Positions 45,223 through 54,086 of a stretch of 64,000 nucleotides of DNA are shown here, one piece after another. The DNA is taken from the NCBI GenBank assembly GCA_018241995.1, contig JAFECT010000007.1, positions 88,501 to 152,500 of the forward strand, given 5' to 3'. The stretch comes from Pseudomonadota bacterium (GTDB taxonomy: Bacteria; Pseudomonadota; Alphaproteobacteria; Caulobacterales; Caulobacteraceae). Each line of letters opens with the position of its first letter. Positions within the stretch are counted from its first letter, which is position 1. A model generated the notes under the pieces. The model was not told where the DNA came from. It ran no database searches and saw nothing but the letters and a program-made list of their open reading frames with translations. The translations under genes were made by a program, and so were the position numbers.

Positions 45223-45944
45223 GGCTTCTCGAAATAGGCCAGCATCTCGCGCACATCGCTGGCGTGGGCTCCGGCGGGCGCCAGCTCCAGATACTTGTGC
45301 AGGCTTTCCAGCGCGCCGGGCGGCGCGTGCGGCTTGCCGTCCTTGTCAGCCGTGGCGTCGCCGACCAGCAGCGAGCCCTTGATGAAGTAGGCGTCCGCCC
45401 TGCCCGGATTGAGCGCGATCGCCCGGTCACAGGCGGCGAGGGACTGCTTCACCTCACCCTGGTTGTAGGCCATGGCGCAGACATTGAACCAGGCGGTCGC
45501 CGACTGCGGCGCGACCTCGGTGGTCTTGGCGTAGGCCGCCAGCGCTTCGGGCAGACGCTTGAGCTTGGCCAGGGCCGAGGCGCGACCGGAATAGGCCAGC
45601 TCGGCCTGCGCGGCGCCGTCGGCCGCATCGGGATCGGGCGTGGCGTGTGGGCCGTTCCAGCGGGCGATGGCGGCGTCGTAGTCCGCAAGCGCTCCGGCAT
45701 AGTCGCCCGCCGCCATGTCCAGCCCGCCCAGCGAGACCTGGTAGCGCAGGCGGGGGCTCAGCGCGATCAGCTTGAGCAGCAGCGCCTTCTTCGCCGCAGG
45801 ATCTGTGGCGGCGTTGACCTCGGTGATCAGGGCGTTCTCGGCCAGGGCCTGTTGCCGCGCCTCCTGCGGGGAGGGAGCGGCGGGCTGGGCATGGGTCGCG
45901 CCGGCCGCGGCGATGGCCAAAAGCACGGTGACGAGGCGGCGCAT
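45219..45944 (-). CDS. exported TPR protein
   Basis: 241 aa. Signal peptide (LVTVLLAIAAAGATHAQ) and about four TPR units (ALADYDAAIARWNG, ALAAYAKTTEVAPQSATAWF, SLAACDRAIALNPGRADAYF). Probably a periplasmic scaffold. It is short compared with the 980-aa TPR protein at 26211 but has similar motifs. No partner is evident. Confidence 0.82.
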   Translation of the reverse strand: MRRLVTVLLAIAAAGATHAQPAAPSPQEARQQALAENALITEVNAATDPAAKKALLLKLIALSPRLRYQVSLGGLDMAAGDYAGALADYDAAIARWNGPHATPDPDAADGAAQAELAYSGRASALAKLKRLPEALAAYAKTTEVAPQSATAWFNVCAMAYNQGEVKQSLAACDRAIALNPGRADAYFIKGSLLVGDATADKDGKPHAPPGALESLHKYLELAPAGAHASDVREMLAYFEKP

Positions 45945-46009
45945 GGGCGTTCTCCGAGGCGGCGGCCACGGTTCAGCTTAGCACATCAAGCCCCGTGCGC
46001 CGCGCGCCC

Positions 46010-46939
46010 TCAGCCGAAGCGCTTTTCGAAGTCGCTCTTCGCCTCGTCGAACTCGCGGCCCAGGCGCGCGACCAGCTCCGCCGTCGGCAGCACGTCCTTG
46101 ACCGAGCCGACGCCCTGGCCTGCGGACCAGACGTCCTTCCAGGCGCGGGCCTCGTGCTCCAGGCTCATGGCCTTGGCTTCGGGCAGGTTCTTCGGGTCCA
46201 GGCCGTTGGCGATCAGCGACTTGGTCATGAAGTTGGCCGGCACGCCCGAGATGGCGGGGGTGTAGGTGATGTCCGCGGCGTGGCTCTCCAGGATCATCTG
46301 CTTGTAGGCGTCCGGCGCCATGCTCTCGGTGGTGTTGATGAAACGCGTGCCGAGATAGGCGAAGTCGGCGCCCAGCATCATGGCCGTGGCAATGTCCCGG
46401 CCGGTCGAGATACAGCCGGACAGGATGATGGTTCCGGTGAAGAACTGGCGCACCTCGTCGACCAGGGCGAAGGGGCTGCGCACGCCTGCGTGCCCGCCTG
46501 CGCCTGCGCAGACCAGGATCAGGCCGTCCACCCCGGCCTCGGCCGCCTTCTGGGCATGGCGCAGGGTGGTGACGTCGTGGAACACCAGCCCGCCGTAGGA
46601 GTGCACGGCATCGACCAGGTCCTTCACCGCGCCCAGCGAGGTGATCACCAGCGGCACCTGGTGCTGCACCGTGACCTGCACATCGGCCATCAGCCGCGAG
46701 TTGGTCGGGTGCACGATCAGGTTCACACCGTAGCGCGCATCGTCGGGACCCAGCGCCGCCTTGATCTGGTCCAGCCATTCCGAATAGCCCTCGGTGGTGC
46801 GCTGGTTGAGCGCCGGGAAGGTGCCGATCACGCCGGACTTGCAGGCGGCGATGACCAGCTCGGGGCCTGAGACCAGGAACATCGGCGCGGCGATCACCGG
46901 CAGCTTCAGGCCCGGTTGCAGGGCGGCGGGTATGGCCAT
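46010..46939 (-). CDS. nitronate monooxygenase family protein (second copy)
   Basis: 309 aa FMN-dependent TIM barrel. IAAPMFLVSGPELVIAACKSG, GLILVCAGAGGHAG, ILSGCISTGRDIATAMMLGADF and the SMAPDAYKQMI segment are characteristic of the nitronate monooxygenase / enoyl-reductase II-like group. The ATG at 46939 has AGGAG 6 nt upstream, and the long open frame upstream is antisense to queF and not real. It differs clearly from the copy at 39049, so the two probably have separate substrates. Confidence 0.9.
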   Translation of the reverse strand: MAIPAALQPGLKLPVIAAPMFLVSGPELVIAACKSGVIGTFPALNQRTTEGYSEWLDQIKAALGPDDARYGVNLIVHPTNSRLMADVQVTVQHQVPLVITSLGAVKDLVDAVHSYGGLVFHDVTTLRHAQKAAEAGVDGLILVCAGAGGHAGVRSPFALVDEVRQFFTGTIILSGCISTGRDIATAMMLGADFAYLGTRFINTTESMAPDAYKQMILESHAADITYTPAISGVPANFMTKSLIANGLDPKNLPEAKAMSLEHEARAWKDVWSAGQGVGSVKDVLPTAELVARLGREFDEAKSDFEKRFG

Positions 46940-47056
46940 GAGGGCTCCTGGTCGGTTCTCTTTGGCTACCCTTAGCGGCGCCGTGGGCGGGCGCAAGGCG
47001 CCGCTACGGTAGGGCAGGGGGTTCACGGCGGGCCTGCTTGGTTCTAGGCAGGCGGG

Positions 47057-47518
47057 ATGACCACCGACACTTCCAAACTGACCCAGCTCGGCCGATCGGT
47101 CGAAGGCGCGACCAATCCCGAGGAGGCCGTCCTCGAGCGCGTGCCCAACCCGCGGCGCGACGCGCTCTACCTGGCCCGGTTCACCGCGCCTGAGTTCACC
47201 TCGCTCTGCCCCGTCACCGGCCAGCCCGACTTCGCCACCCTGGTGATCGACTACGCCCCGGACGAGTGGGTGATCGAGTCCAAGAGCTTCAAGCTGTTCC
47301 TGCAGAGCTTCCGCAACCACGGCGCCTTCCACGAGGACTGCACCGTCTATGTCGGTCAGCGCATCGTCGAACGCGCCCAGCCGCGCTGGCTGCGCATCGC
47401 CGGCTACTGGTATCCGCGTGGCGGCATCCCCATTGACGTGTTCTGGCAGACCGGCCCGGCGCCTGAGGGGCTGTGGGTTCCCGACACCGGCGTCTCGCCC
47501 TATCGCGGACGCGGATGA
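47057..47518 (+). CDS. queF: NADPH-dependent 7-cyano-7-deazaguanine reductase
   Basis: 153 aa, short monomodular QueF. Reduces preQ0 to preQ1 in queuosine biosynthesis. Catalytic C51 in [11 protein letters not shown] with D58, and the substrate motif [16 protein letters not shown] plus H92/E93 in AFHEDC are complete. The stop overlaps the ATG of the DUF817 gene (ATGA), so the two are translationally coupled. Confidence 0.97.
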   Translation: MTTDTSKLTQLGRSVEGATNPEEAVLERVPNPRRDALYLARFTAPEFTSLCPVTGQPDFATLVIDYAPDEWVIESKSFKLFLQSFRNHGAFHEDCTVYVGQRIVERAQPRWLRIAGYWYPRGGIPIDVFWQTGPAPEGLWVPDTGVSPYRGRG

Positions 47519-48393
47519 CCGAGCCGAAGCGCCTTCCACTCGAACGCTGGGGCCGCGATCTTCTCGCGGCGATCCAGGCGCGGGCGGATCGAAGCCGCGT
47601 CGGCCGCGGGGCCTTCGAGTTCCTGATGTTCGGCCTGAAGCAGGGCTGGGCCTGCCTGTTCGGCGGGGTCATGGTGGCCCTGCTGTTCCTCAGCGCGCAG
47701 TTCTGGCCGCACGATTTCCCCGTCGCGCGCTACGACTTCCTGGTGGTCGCCGCGCTCGCCGTGCAGGTCGCCATGCTGGCCTTCCGGCTGGAGAGCCTGG
47801 CCGAGGCGCGGGTGATCCTGCTGTTCCACATCGTCGGCACGGTGATGGAGGTGTTCAAGACCTGGGCGGGCTCGTGGGAATATCCGGAGCCGAGCCTACT
47901 GCGCATCGCCGGCGTGCCGTTGTTCTCGGGCTTCATGTACGCGTCGGTCGGCAGCTACATCGCCCGGATCATGCGGATCTTCGACATCCGCTTCACTCGC
48001 TATCCGCCGCCCTGGGCGACCTGGCTGCTGGCGGCGGGCATCTATGCCAACTTCTTCCTGAACCACTGGCTGCCCGACCTGCGCCTGGGCCTGTTCGCCT
48101 TCACGGCCCTGCTGTTCTGGAAGAGCTGGTTCTGGTTCACGCCCGACCGCAAGGAGCGGGGCATGCCGGTGCTGCTGGGATTCTTGCTGGTCGGCCTGTT
48201 CATCTGGTTCGCCGAGAACATCGGCACCTATTCGCGGGCCTGGATCTATCCCAGCCAGCACGACGGCTGGACGCCGGTCTCCATCGCCAAGCTGGGCAGC
48301 TGGTACCTGCTGATGATCATCAGCTGGGTGCTGGTCTCGCTGGTGTTCGAGCCGGAGAAGCGAACCCGAACCGTTCTTCAGCCTGCCCAGTAG
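47515..48393 (+). CDS. DUF817 integral membrane protein
   Basis: 292 aa with about seven membrane helices. [18 protein letters not shown] near the N-terminus, [29 protein letters not shown] in the middle (named here in part) and [17 protein letters not shown] later are DUF817 hallmarks. The function of the family is unknown. Coupling to queF raises the idea of queuine/deazaguanine salvage or transport, which is inference. The 3' end overlaps the convergent nitroreductase gene by 16 nt. Confidence 0.88.
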   Translation: MTEPKRLPLERWGRDLLAAIQARADRSRVGRGAFEFLMFGLKQGWACLFGGVMVALLFLSAQFWPHDFPVARYDFLVVAALAVQVAMLAFRLESLAEARVILLFHIVGTVMEVFKTWAGSWEYPEPSLLRIAGVPLFSGFMYASVGSYIARIMRIFDIRFTRYPPPWATWLLAAGIYANFFLNHWLPDLRLGLFAFTALLFWKSWFWFTPDRKERGMPVLLGFLLVGLFIWFAENIGTYSRAWIYPSQHDGWTPVSIAKLGSWYLLMIISWVLVSLVFEPEKRTRTVLQPAQ

Positions 48394-49001
48394 GTGGTGA
48401 TCGCCTCGGGATCGGGGCGAGGGCGCTCCAGCGGCGCTTCGGCCGGCGTGCCGATGTGGATGAAGCCCGCCACCCGCTCGTGCTCGCCGAGGCCCAGAAG
48501 CTTCTGACCTTCCGGCGCGTAGGCGTACCAGTCGGTGATCCAGTTGGCGCCGAAGCCCATGGCCTGGGCCGCGATCAGCAGGGTCATGCAGACCGCGCCG
48601 GCGGAAAGCTCCTGCTCCCAGACCGGGATCTTGGAACCGGGATCGATGCGCGACACCACCAGGATCGAGACCGGCGCGGCCGCCAGCTTGGCCAGTTTGG
48701 CGCGGGCGGTGTCGGGCTCCGGCTGGCCCTCGGCGATGCGCCCCAGGGCCTCAAGTAGGCTCGCCTTCGACGCCTTGGGCATGATCACGAAGCGCCAGGG
48801 CGCCAACTTGCCGTGGTCGGGCACGCGCACAGCGAGGCGCAGCAGGGTCTCGAGCTGCTCCGCCGACGGCCCGGGCTCCCCCAGCCCCTGGGCGGAGCTC
48901 GAGCGTCGGCGCGCCAGCAGGCGCAGCGTCCCGGCGTCCGGCTCGATCGGAACCGGGTCCCCGAACATCGGGAAGTCCAAAGCCACGCCCCCGTCACTCA
49001 T
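48378..49001 (-). CDS. nitroreductase family flavoprotein
   Basis: 207 aa. FMN-binding nitroreductase fold: RRRSSSAQGLGEPGP for phosphate contact, VPDHGKLAPWRFVI, and GFGANWITDW in the C-terminal half. This resembles the short YdjA/TdsD-type group. Uses NAD(P)H to reduce quinones or nitro compounds, with natural substrate unknown. 3' overlap with the DUF817 gene. Confidence 0.9.
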   Translation of the reverse strand: MSDGGVALDFPMFGDPVPIEPDAGTLRLLARRRSSSAQGLGEPGPSAEQLETLLRLAVRVPDHGKLAPWRFVIMPKASKASLLEALGRIAEGQPEPDTARAKLAKLAAAPVSILVVSRIDPGSKIPVWEQELSAGAVCMTLLIAAQAMGFGANWITDWYAYAPEGQKLLGLGEHERVAGFIHIGTPAEAPLERPRPDPEAITTYWAG

Positions 49002-49021
49002 CTCAGCCCCCGCCCGTTATC

Positions 49022-49642
49022 TCAGATCGCCGAACCCTTCTTCTCTTCCTTGCCGACCTGCGAACGCAGGCCGAAGCCCGGACCGTCGTTCTCGCGCAGA
49101 AGATAGGTGGTCTCCAGATCCTCGCGACGCTTGCCGTCGACGGTGACCTCTTCGCGCAGGCGGTCGGGCTCGGCGCCGCGATAGAACGACTGGCAGACCG
49201 TCTTGCCCTCCAGGTCGGCCAGGGACTGGGCCATGATGGCGCGCAGGCCCATCGCCGCGTCGGCGGACACAGGCTTTCCCTCCATCACGAAGCTCATCGG
49301 CATGGAGGCCACCGCCACCTTGCTGCACACCCGGTCACCCTTGACCTCGTCGAACTCACCCAGGAACGCCTGCAGACGCGGGCCGTCGCTGATCAGGAGC
49401 GTGGTGGTCTCCGCCAGGCGCCCGTCCGGGGCCAGGCGCACCAGGGTGATGGCCTCGCAGTCGTCGTTGGCCGCCTTGTAGTCGTCGCACCACAGGACCT
49501 CGCGCTTGGCCAGGGCTCGAATCTCCTCCCCGCTGAGGCGATGCTCGCCGGCGACCGGCTTGGCCGGGGCGGCTACGGACGCCTCCGGCGTCAGCGCCAC
49601 CAGCGTCGAGACGCAGAGGGAAACGATACCCAGAACTTTCAT
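49022..49642 (-). CDS. exported protein of unknown function
   Basis: 206 aa with signal peptide (MKVLGIVSLCVSTLVALTPEASVAA, cut before PAKPV; shown across its length in pieces by position 1-25). Four mature-region cysteines (VLWCDDYKAANDDCEA, DRVCSKVAV, KTVCQSFYRG). No family recognised. An in-frame ATG at 49654 would add four residues. The neighbouring nitroreductase lies 20 nt downstream on the same strand. Confidence 0.78.
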   Translation of the reverse strand: MKVLGIVSLCVSTLVALTPEASVAAPAKPVAGEHRLSGEEIRALAKREVLWCDDYKAANDDCEAITLVRLAPDGRLAETTTLLISDGPRLQAFLGEFDEVKGDRVCSKVAVASMPMSFVMEGKPVSADAAMGLRAIMAQSLADLEGKTVCQSFYRGAEPDRLREEVTVDGKRREDLETTYLLRENDGPGFGLRSQVGKEEKKGSAI

Positions 49643-49714
49643 GCCGCGATCCATTGAGGGCGCCCGCGGTCCGGGCCATAGCACACGTCCTGCTCGAATG
49701 TAGGAAGCGTGTGC

Positions 49715-50331
49715 ATGACTGGCGAACCCTCTTGGGCGAAAGGGCGGCAAAAGCCGCCCGCGTGGCGTTCCGGCCAAGGCCGGACTCGATTCGAGAACCC
49801 GTGGATCGCCCTGATGGAATACGACGCCACGGCCCCTACGGGACATGAAACGCTCTACGGCGTGATCCGCTTCAAGAAACTGGCGCTGGGCGTGTTGCCG
49901 ATCCACGCCGACGGCACGGTGACCCTGGTCGGCCAGCACCGATTCCCGCTCGGCAACTATGTCTGGGAGATGCCGGAGGGCGGGCTGGACGGGGACGAGC
50001 CGCCGATCGAGGGCATCCGCCGGGAGCTGGCGGAGGAGGCGGGGCTGAAGCCGGGCGGTGGCATGAGGTTCTGCGCCTGGAGCTCTCGAACTCCGTCACC
50101 GACGAGACCGCGATCTGCTGGATCGCCACGGACCTCACGCCTTGCGAGGACTGCATCCCGGACGAGACCGAAGCGCTGGAGCGGGCGCGCGTGCCGTTCC
50201 GCGACCTGCTGGCGGCCATCGAGTCGGGGCAGGTTCGTGACGCCTTGACGGTGGCGACGACGCTTCGGGCCTACCATATGGCCAAGGAAGGCCTGCTGCC
50301 GGACGATCTGGCGCGGGCCATGCTAGACTAG
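49715..50331 (+). pseudogene. Nudix hydrolase with a -1 frameshift (ADP-ribose pyrophosphatase-like)
   Basis: The first part encodes a good Nudix domain, with box GGLDGDEPPIEG..RRELAEEAGL conforming to GX5EX7REUXEEXGU. Near 50051-50058 the frame breaks. One extra C in the run CCGGGCGG would restore GRWHEVLRLELSNS and a conserved C-terminal half ending LARAMLD at the stop 50329-50331. As written, the first frame runs into an unrelated Arg/Ser-rich tail stopping at 50248. Either a real single-base deletion or a sequencing error. The ATG at 49715 has AGGAAG 7 nt upstream. Confidence 0.82.
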
Positions 50332-50355
50332 GGCGATTTCGCAGGGGACCGGTTC

Positions 50356-51177
50356 ATGGCGCGACATCTGGAAGTGCTGGAGGGCGGCTCGACCATCTGG
50401 TCGGCGCTTCGCGAGGAAGCCGCGGCCGCCGCGCGCGCCGAGCCCAGCCTGGCGTCCCTGCTGCATTCGGTGATCCTGTCCCACGGCGAATTCTCGACCG
50501 CGCTCAGCTTCCAGCTGGCCCGCAAGCTCGGTGATTCCGAGGTCGGCGCCATGACGGTGCGCGAGATCTGCGCCGAGGCCTATGCCGCCGAGCCTTCCAT
50601 CGTCGCCGCCGCCGAGGCCGACCTGAGCGCGGTGCTGGAGCGTGACCCGGCAGCCAAGGGCGGCCTGCAGGCCTTCCTGTTCTACAAGGGTTTCCTGGCC
50701 CTGCAGACTCACCGCGTGTCGCATCGCCTGTGGCGGCAGGGGCGCGAGACCCTGGCCCTGCACTTCCAGAGCCGCATGTCGGAGCTGTTCCAGGTCGATA
50801 TCCACCCGGCGGCGAAGATGGGCGCGGGCGTTTTCGTCGATCACGCCACGGGCGTGGTGATCGGCGAGACGGCGGTAGTCGGCGACGACGTCTCCATGCT
50901 GCATGGCGTGACGCTGGGCGGTACCGGCGCCCAGCGCGGCGACCGCCATCCGAAGATCGGCAAGGGCGTGCTGCTGGGCGCGGGCGCCAAGGTGCTGGGC
51001 AATATCGTGATCGGCGACTACGCCAAGATCGCCTCGGGCTCGGTGGTGCTGAAGCCGGTGCCTCCCGGCTGCACCGCCGCCGGCGTGCCGGCGCGCCTGG
51101 TCAACTGCCCGAGCTGCGAACAGCCGGCCAAGACCATGGACCACACCATGCCCGAAATCATGGATTATGTGATTTAG
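50356..51177 (+). CDS. cysE: serine O-acetyltransferase
   Basis: 273 aa. The helical N-terminal SAT domain (DFxxx-type, about 1-140) precedes a left-handed beta-helix of hexapeptide repeats (VFVDHATGVVIGETAVVGDD, MLHGVTLGGTGA). Catalytic His is in DHATG and in LHGVTLGG. Makes O-acetylserine for CysK. The C-terminus (VNCPSCEQPAKTMDHTMPEIMDYVI, here cited only in outline) ends in Ile, as needed for docking into CysK's active site in the cysteine synthase complex. Confidence 0.95.
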   Translation: MARHLEVLEGGSTIWSALREEAAAAARAEPSLASLLHSVILSHGEFSTALSFQLARKLGDSEVGAMTVREICAEAYAAEPSIVAAAEADLSAVLERDPAAKGGLQAFLFYKGFLALQTHRVSHRLWRQGRETLALHFQSRMSELFQVDIHPAAKMGAGVFVDHATGVVIGETAVVGDDVSMLHGVTLGGTGAQRGDRHPKIGKGVLLGAGAKVLGNIVIGDYAKIASGSVVLKPVPPGCTAAGVPARLVNCPSCEQPAKTMDHTMPEIMDYVI

Positions 51178-51247
51178 GCCCGTCGCGCTTGATCCCCACC
51201 GCAGAACCGACCTAAAGCTCGGCACGCGTAGACCCGAGGCCAGAGCC

Positions 51248-51457
51248 GTGAACGACACCGACATCCAGCGCATCGAAATCCACCTGAAGCGCACCTTCGG
51301 CAACGGCCAGATCGTGCTGAAGGCGCGCCCCAAGCAGAAGGACTCCGCCGAGGTCTATATCGGCGAGGAGTTCATCGGCGTGGTCTATCAGGACGAGGAC
51401 GAGGACGGCTCGTTCATGTTCGAGATGGCCATCCTCGGCGAAGACCTGGCGCCGTAA
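51248..51457 (+). CDS. DUF3126 family protein
   Basis: 69 aa small soluble protein with GTG start at 51248. ARPKQKDSAEVYIGEEFIGV and the acidic YQDEDEDGSF segment are the DUF3126 signature. The family is common downstream of cysE in alphaproteobacteria, which fits here (70 nt). Function unknown. A link to cysteine synthesis is inferred only from gene order. Confidence 0.9.
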   Translation: MNDTDIQRIEIHLKRTFGNGQIVLKARPKQKDSAEVYIGEEFIGVVYQDEDEDGSFMFEMAILGEDLAP

Positions 51458-51461
51458 GCGC

Positions 51462-52343
51462 CTACCCCAGCCCGTAAACGACACAGGCCTCAGCGGTCAG
51501 TTCCTGGCGGGGCGGCTGCAATGGCAGCTGGATGTCCTCCGGCTGGATGTCGTCGCCACGCCTGCGCATGGCCGGAGCCGCCATGGGCGCGGGCGGCGGC
51601 GGTGGTGGGGCGTAGCCGGCGACTGCGGGGCTATCGACCGTCGTGGGGGCCAGGGCAGGCTCGCCGTACGAAGGCCAGCCGGCGAGGATATCGGTGTGGC
51701 AGGCTCTCGCGGTCGGGTCGATCACCTTGACCGCGCCGAGCTTGGCGCCCGCGGCCTCGGCCGAACTGCGGGCGCGGCGCGCCGCATCCCTGACCGCCTC
51801 GTTGAAGATCCAGGCCTTCTGCTCGTTGGTGGGATCGAGCGAGAAGCCGACCTGGCCGGTCGAGGTCGGCTTGGCCGCCAGCACGGTGGCGTAGACCTTC
51901 TCCAGCAGCGACACGTCGCGCAGGGTGACCCTGAGGTTCGCCTGAACCGCATAGCGCTCGATCTTGTCGGCGCGGGCGTTGGTCTGCAGGTTGCCGTCCT
52001 TGTCTTTGTACTGCTCATAGAGCGGCTGCATGTTGAAGGTGGTCTGGATTTCGACCTTGTCCGGACCCATCGCGGCCAAGGTGCGTCCGAGTTCGCGCAC
52101 CTTTTGCGAAGCCTGGACCATGGCTTCGGGGCCGGAGCGGTCGATCACCTGGAAGCTGGCGGAAAACCCGGCCCGGTTGGCGACGACCTCGCTGCGGACT
52201 AAGCCTAGCGAGGCGGTCACAGGCTCGCGCATCCACCAGGGCGCGGGCACATAGCGCTCGCCGATGGTCGCGGGCGGCGTCTGGGCCAGGGCGGGCGCGG
52301 CGATCGCGGCCGCCAGAATCGACGTGAGAATCACTGAACGCAT
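51462..52343 (-). CDS. SIMPL-domain (DUF541) exported protein
   Basis: 293 aa. Signal peptide (SVILTSILAAAIAAPALA), then a SIMPL fold: SFQVIDRSGPEAMVQASQKV, VEIQTTFNMQPLYEQYKDKDG (position about 95) and VGFSLDPTNEQKAW. A Pro-rich linker (APPPPPPAPMAAPA) and a short conserved tail ending ACVVYGLG follow. SIMPL proteins are associated with envelope or oxidative stress. The ATG at 52343 has GGGAG 7 nt upstream. Confidence 0.88.
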   Translation of the reverse strand: MRSVILTSILAAAIAAPALAQTPPATIGERYVPAPWWMREPVTASLGLVRSEVVANRAGFSASFQVIDRSGPEAMVQASQKVRELGRTLAAMGPDKVEIQTTFNMQPLYEQYKDKDGNLQTNARADKIERYAVQANLRVTLRDVSLLEKVYATVLAAKPTSTGQVGFSLDPTNEQKAWIFNEAVRDAARRARSSAEAAGAKLGAVKVIDPTARACHTDILAGWPSYGEPALAPTTVDSPAVAGYAPPPPPPAPMAAPAMRRRGDDIQPEDIQLPLQPPRQELTAEACVVYGLG

Positions 52344-52398
52344 GGCTGATCTCCCCAAAAATCGGGTCGAGCTTCGCCATGGATTGTGGCGCAGACAA

Positions 52399-52431
52399 GC
52401 CGAGACGGCGGCGCTTGGCCGCCGTCTCGGC
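52399..52431 (-). terminator. intrinsic terminator downstream of phoH
   Basis: Perfect 14-bp inverted repeat, left arm 52399-52412 (GCCGAGACGGCGGC) and right arm 52418-52431, loop 5 nt. On the minus strand it is followed by TTGTCTG, a weak T-tract. The strong stem also separates phoH from the SIMPL gene. Confidence 0.65.
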
Positions 52432-52443
52432 AGGAGATTGTCG

Positions 52444-53244
52444 TCAGATCACCCCGATCATCGAGGCCACCAGCGGGTGGCGCACGATGTCCTGCTCGGC
52501 CAGGCGCACCACCGAGACCTCGTTGAGCTGCTCCAGCTTGGTCGCGATGTCGGCCAGGCCCGAAAGCTCGGGCAGCAGGTCGGTCTGATGCGGGTCGCCG
52601 GTGACCACCATGGTCGAGTGCCAGCCCAGGCGGGTCAGCAGCATCTTGAGCTGCACATAGGTGCAGTTCTGGGCCTCGTCGATCACTACAAAGGCGTTGT
52701 TGAGCGTGCGCCCGCGCATGTAGCCGACCGGTGCGATCTCGATCAGGCCCTCGGCGATCAGGGCCTTGACCCGCTTCATCGACAGGCGGTCGGACAGGGC
52801 GTCGTAGAGCGGGCGCAGATAGGGAGCGAGCTTGTCCTCCATGTCGCCGGGCAGGAAGCCGATGGATTCGCCGGCCTCCACCGCCGGGCGCGACAGCACG
52901 ATGCGGCCGACCCGGCCCGCTTCCAGGGCCTCCACCGCCTTGGCGATGGCGAGATAGGTCTTGCCGGTGCCGGCCGGGCCCAGCGCCACCACCAGGTTCT
53001 TCGCGTCGATGGCCTTGATCAGCGCGGCCTGGCCGTCGGACTTGGCCTTGATGTTCTTGACGTAGGACTGGTCGCGGTTTTCGCCGTGTATCCCGCCGTA
53101 CCCTCCATGAGCATTGCCGTGCGCGCCATGACCGTGCGGGGTCCAGCCGCCGCGATCGACGGGAAGGCGGCGAACCTTGTCGTCGAAATCGGCGGTGTTG
53201 AACTCACCTTCGCGGGCCATACGTTTCAGCGCACGTTTGGTCAT
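52444..53244 (-). CDS. phoH: PhoH family ATPase
   Basis: 266 aa. P-loop of PhoH type: Walker A GPAGTGKT at 89-96, Walker B FVVIDEAQN with D189/E190, and TGDPHQTDLLP. These proteins have a helicase-like core and are linked to phosphate stress and RNA metabolism. Unusual is a His/Gly-rich stretch at residues 37-54 (HGHGAHGNAHGGYGG), possibly metal-binding or just a linker. The SD is excellent (TTAGGAGG). A structured leader with a terminator stands immediately upstream (53266-53295). Confidence 0.93.
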   Translation of the reverse strand: MTKRALKRMAREGEFNTADFDDKVRRLPVDRGGWTPHGHGAHGNAHGGYGGIHGENRDQSYVKNIKAKSDGQAALIKAIDAKNLVVALGPAGTGKTYLAIAKAVEALEAGRVGRIVLSRPAVEAGESIGFLPGDMEDKLAPYLRPLYDALSDRLSMKRVKALIAEGLIEIAPVGYMRGRTLNNAFVVIDEAQNCTYVQLKMLLTRLGWHSTMVVTGDPHQTDLLPELSGLADIATKLEQLNEVSVVRLAEQDIVRHPLVASMIGVI

Positions 53245-53265
53245 GAGAGCCTCCTAAGGGGCATG

Positions 53266-53295
53266 AAAAAAGGGCGTGACCGAAAGGTCGCGCCC
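53266..53295 (-). terminator. intrinsic terminator just upstream of phoH
   Basis: On the minus strand a 10-bp hairpin (arms 53286-53295 and 53272-53281, loop TTTC, one C-A mismatch) is followed by T6 (53271-53266). It lies 21 nt before the phoH ATG, directly upstream of the SD, the position of an attenuator. Confidence 0.75.
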
Positions 53296-53495
53296 TCAAC
53301 AACGGGATCATTTGCGGAAATGACGACTGCGCCTTCGCCGGGCGGTTCGGAGGTTCCGAACCGTGGCCTTGCACCGATTAAACCGGTGGAACGCGCCACT
53401 CACCACTCCGCAGCTCTGGCCGGAACCGGATGGTCCGGCTACGGACTCGGAAGGTCGAGGCGACCTCTCGAATCGCGTCACTAGCTTGATGCTAG
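53266..53495 (-). ncRNA. candidate structured leader RNA or sRNA upstream of phoH
   Basis: About 230 nt ending in the terminator at 53266. Minus-strand hairpins include a 9-bp stem CGGTTCGGA/TCCGAACCG, GGTCG/CGACC, GCCGGA/TCCGGC, CATTT/AAATG and CTAGC/GCTAG near the 5' end. No protein-coding frame of quality is present. It could be a riboswitch-like attenuator of phoH or an independent sRNA. It does not match the conserved cores of SRP, RNase P or tmRNA that I know. No clear -35/-10 pair was found at its 5' side, and the 5' end is a guess. Confidence 0.5.
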
Positions 53496-53558
53496 CGTCC
53501 TTTCGAAACGGTTAAACAGTAGAAAAGTTCAAACAATGGGAAGTTGCGGGGTAGGCGG

Positions 53559-54086
53559 ATGAATATTTACCAGCTCGGCGACAAGAAGCCGCACCTACCG
53601 CCTGTTAGCGAATACTGGATTGCGCCCAACGCCATCGTGGTAGGAGACGTGATTCTCCAGAAGAACGCGAGCGTCTGGTTCGGCGCGGTGGTGCGCGGCG
53701 ACAACGACCCCATCACCATCGGCGAGAACACCAACGTCCAGGACGGATCGGTGTTGCACTCCGACGTGGGCCTGCCGCTGAACATCGGCCGCGACGTCAC
53801 CATCGGCCACATGGCCATGGTCCATAGCTGCGACATCGGCGACCAGAGCCTGATCGGCATCGGCGCGGTGATCCTGGCCCGCGCCAAGATCGGGAAGAAC
53901 TCGATCGTGGGCGCCGGCGCGCTGGTGCCCGAGGGCAAGGAATATCCGGACGGGGTGCTGCTGGTGGGCTCACCCGCGCGGGTGGTGCGCGAGCTGACAC
54001 CGGAGCAGATCGGCTTCCTGAAAGCCTCGGCCGACCACTACGTGGCCAACTGGAAGCGCTACGCGACGGACCTGAAGCCCGCCTAG
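53559..54086 (+). CDS. gamma-carbonic anhydrase family protein
   Basis: 175 aa left-handed beta-helix trimer. Zinc-ligand histidines H67 (DGSVLHSD), H84 and H89 ([13 protein letters not shown]) are all present. Start [14 protein letters not shown] at 53559. Likely hydrates CO2 or acts as an acyl-group carrier-like enzyme, as many members (YrdA, PaaY) lack proven activity. The stop TAG lies on a CCTAGG palindrome and overlaps the stop of the convergent PAS gene by 4 nt. Confidence 0.93.
   Translation: MNIYQLGDKKPHLPPVSEYWIAPNAIVVGDVILQKNASVWFGAVVRGDNDPITIGENTNVQDGSVLHSDVGLPLNIGRDVTIGHMAMVHSCDIGDQSLIGIGAVILARAKIGKNSIVGAGALVPEGKEYPDGVLLVGSPARVVRELTPEQIGFLKASADHYVANWKRYATDLKPA

Noticed and set aside
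53245..53558. tmRNA, SRP RNA, RNase P RNA or 6S RNA
   Set aside because: Conserved cores of the first three are not visible; 6S needs a large central bubble between paired ends, which I could not build with confidence.
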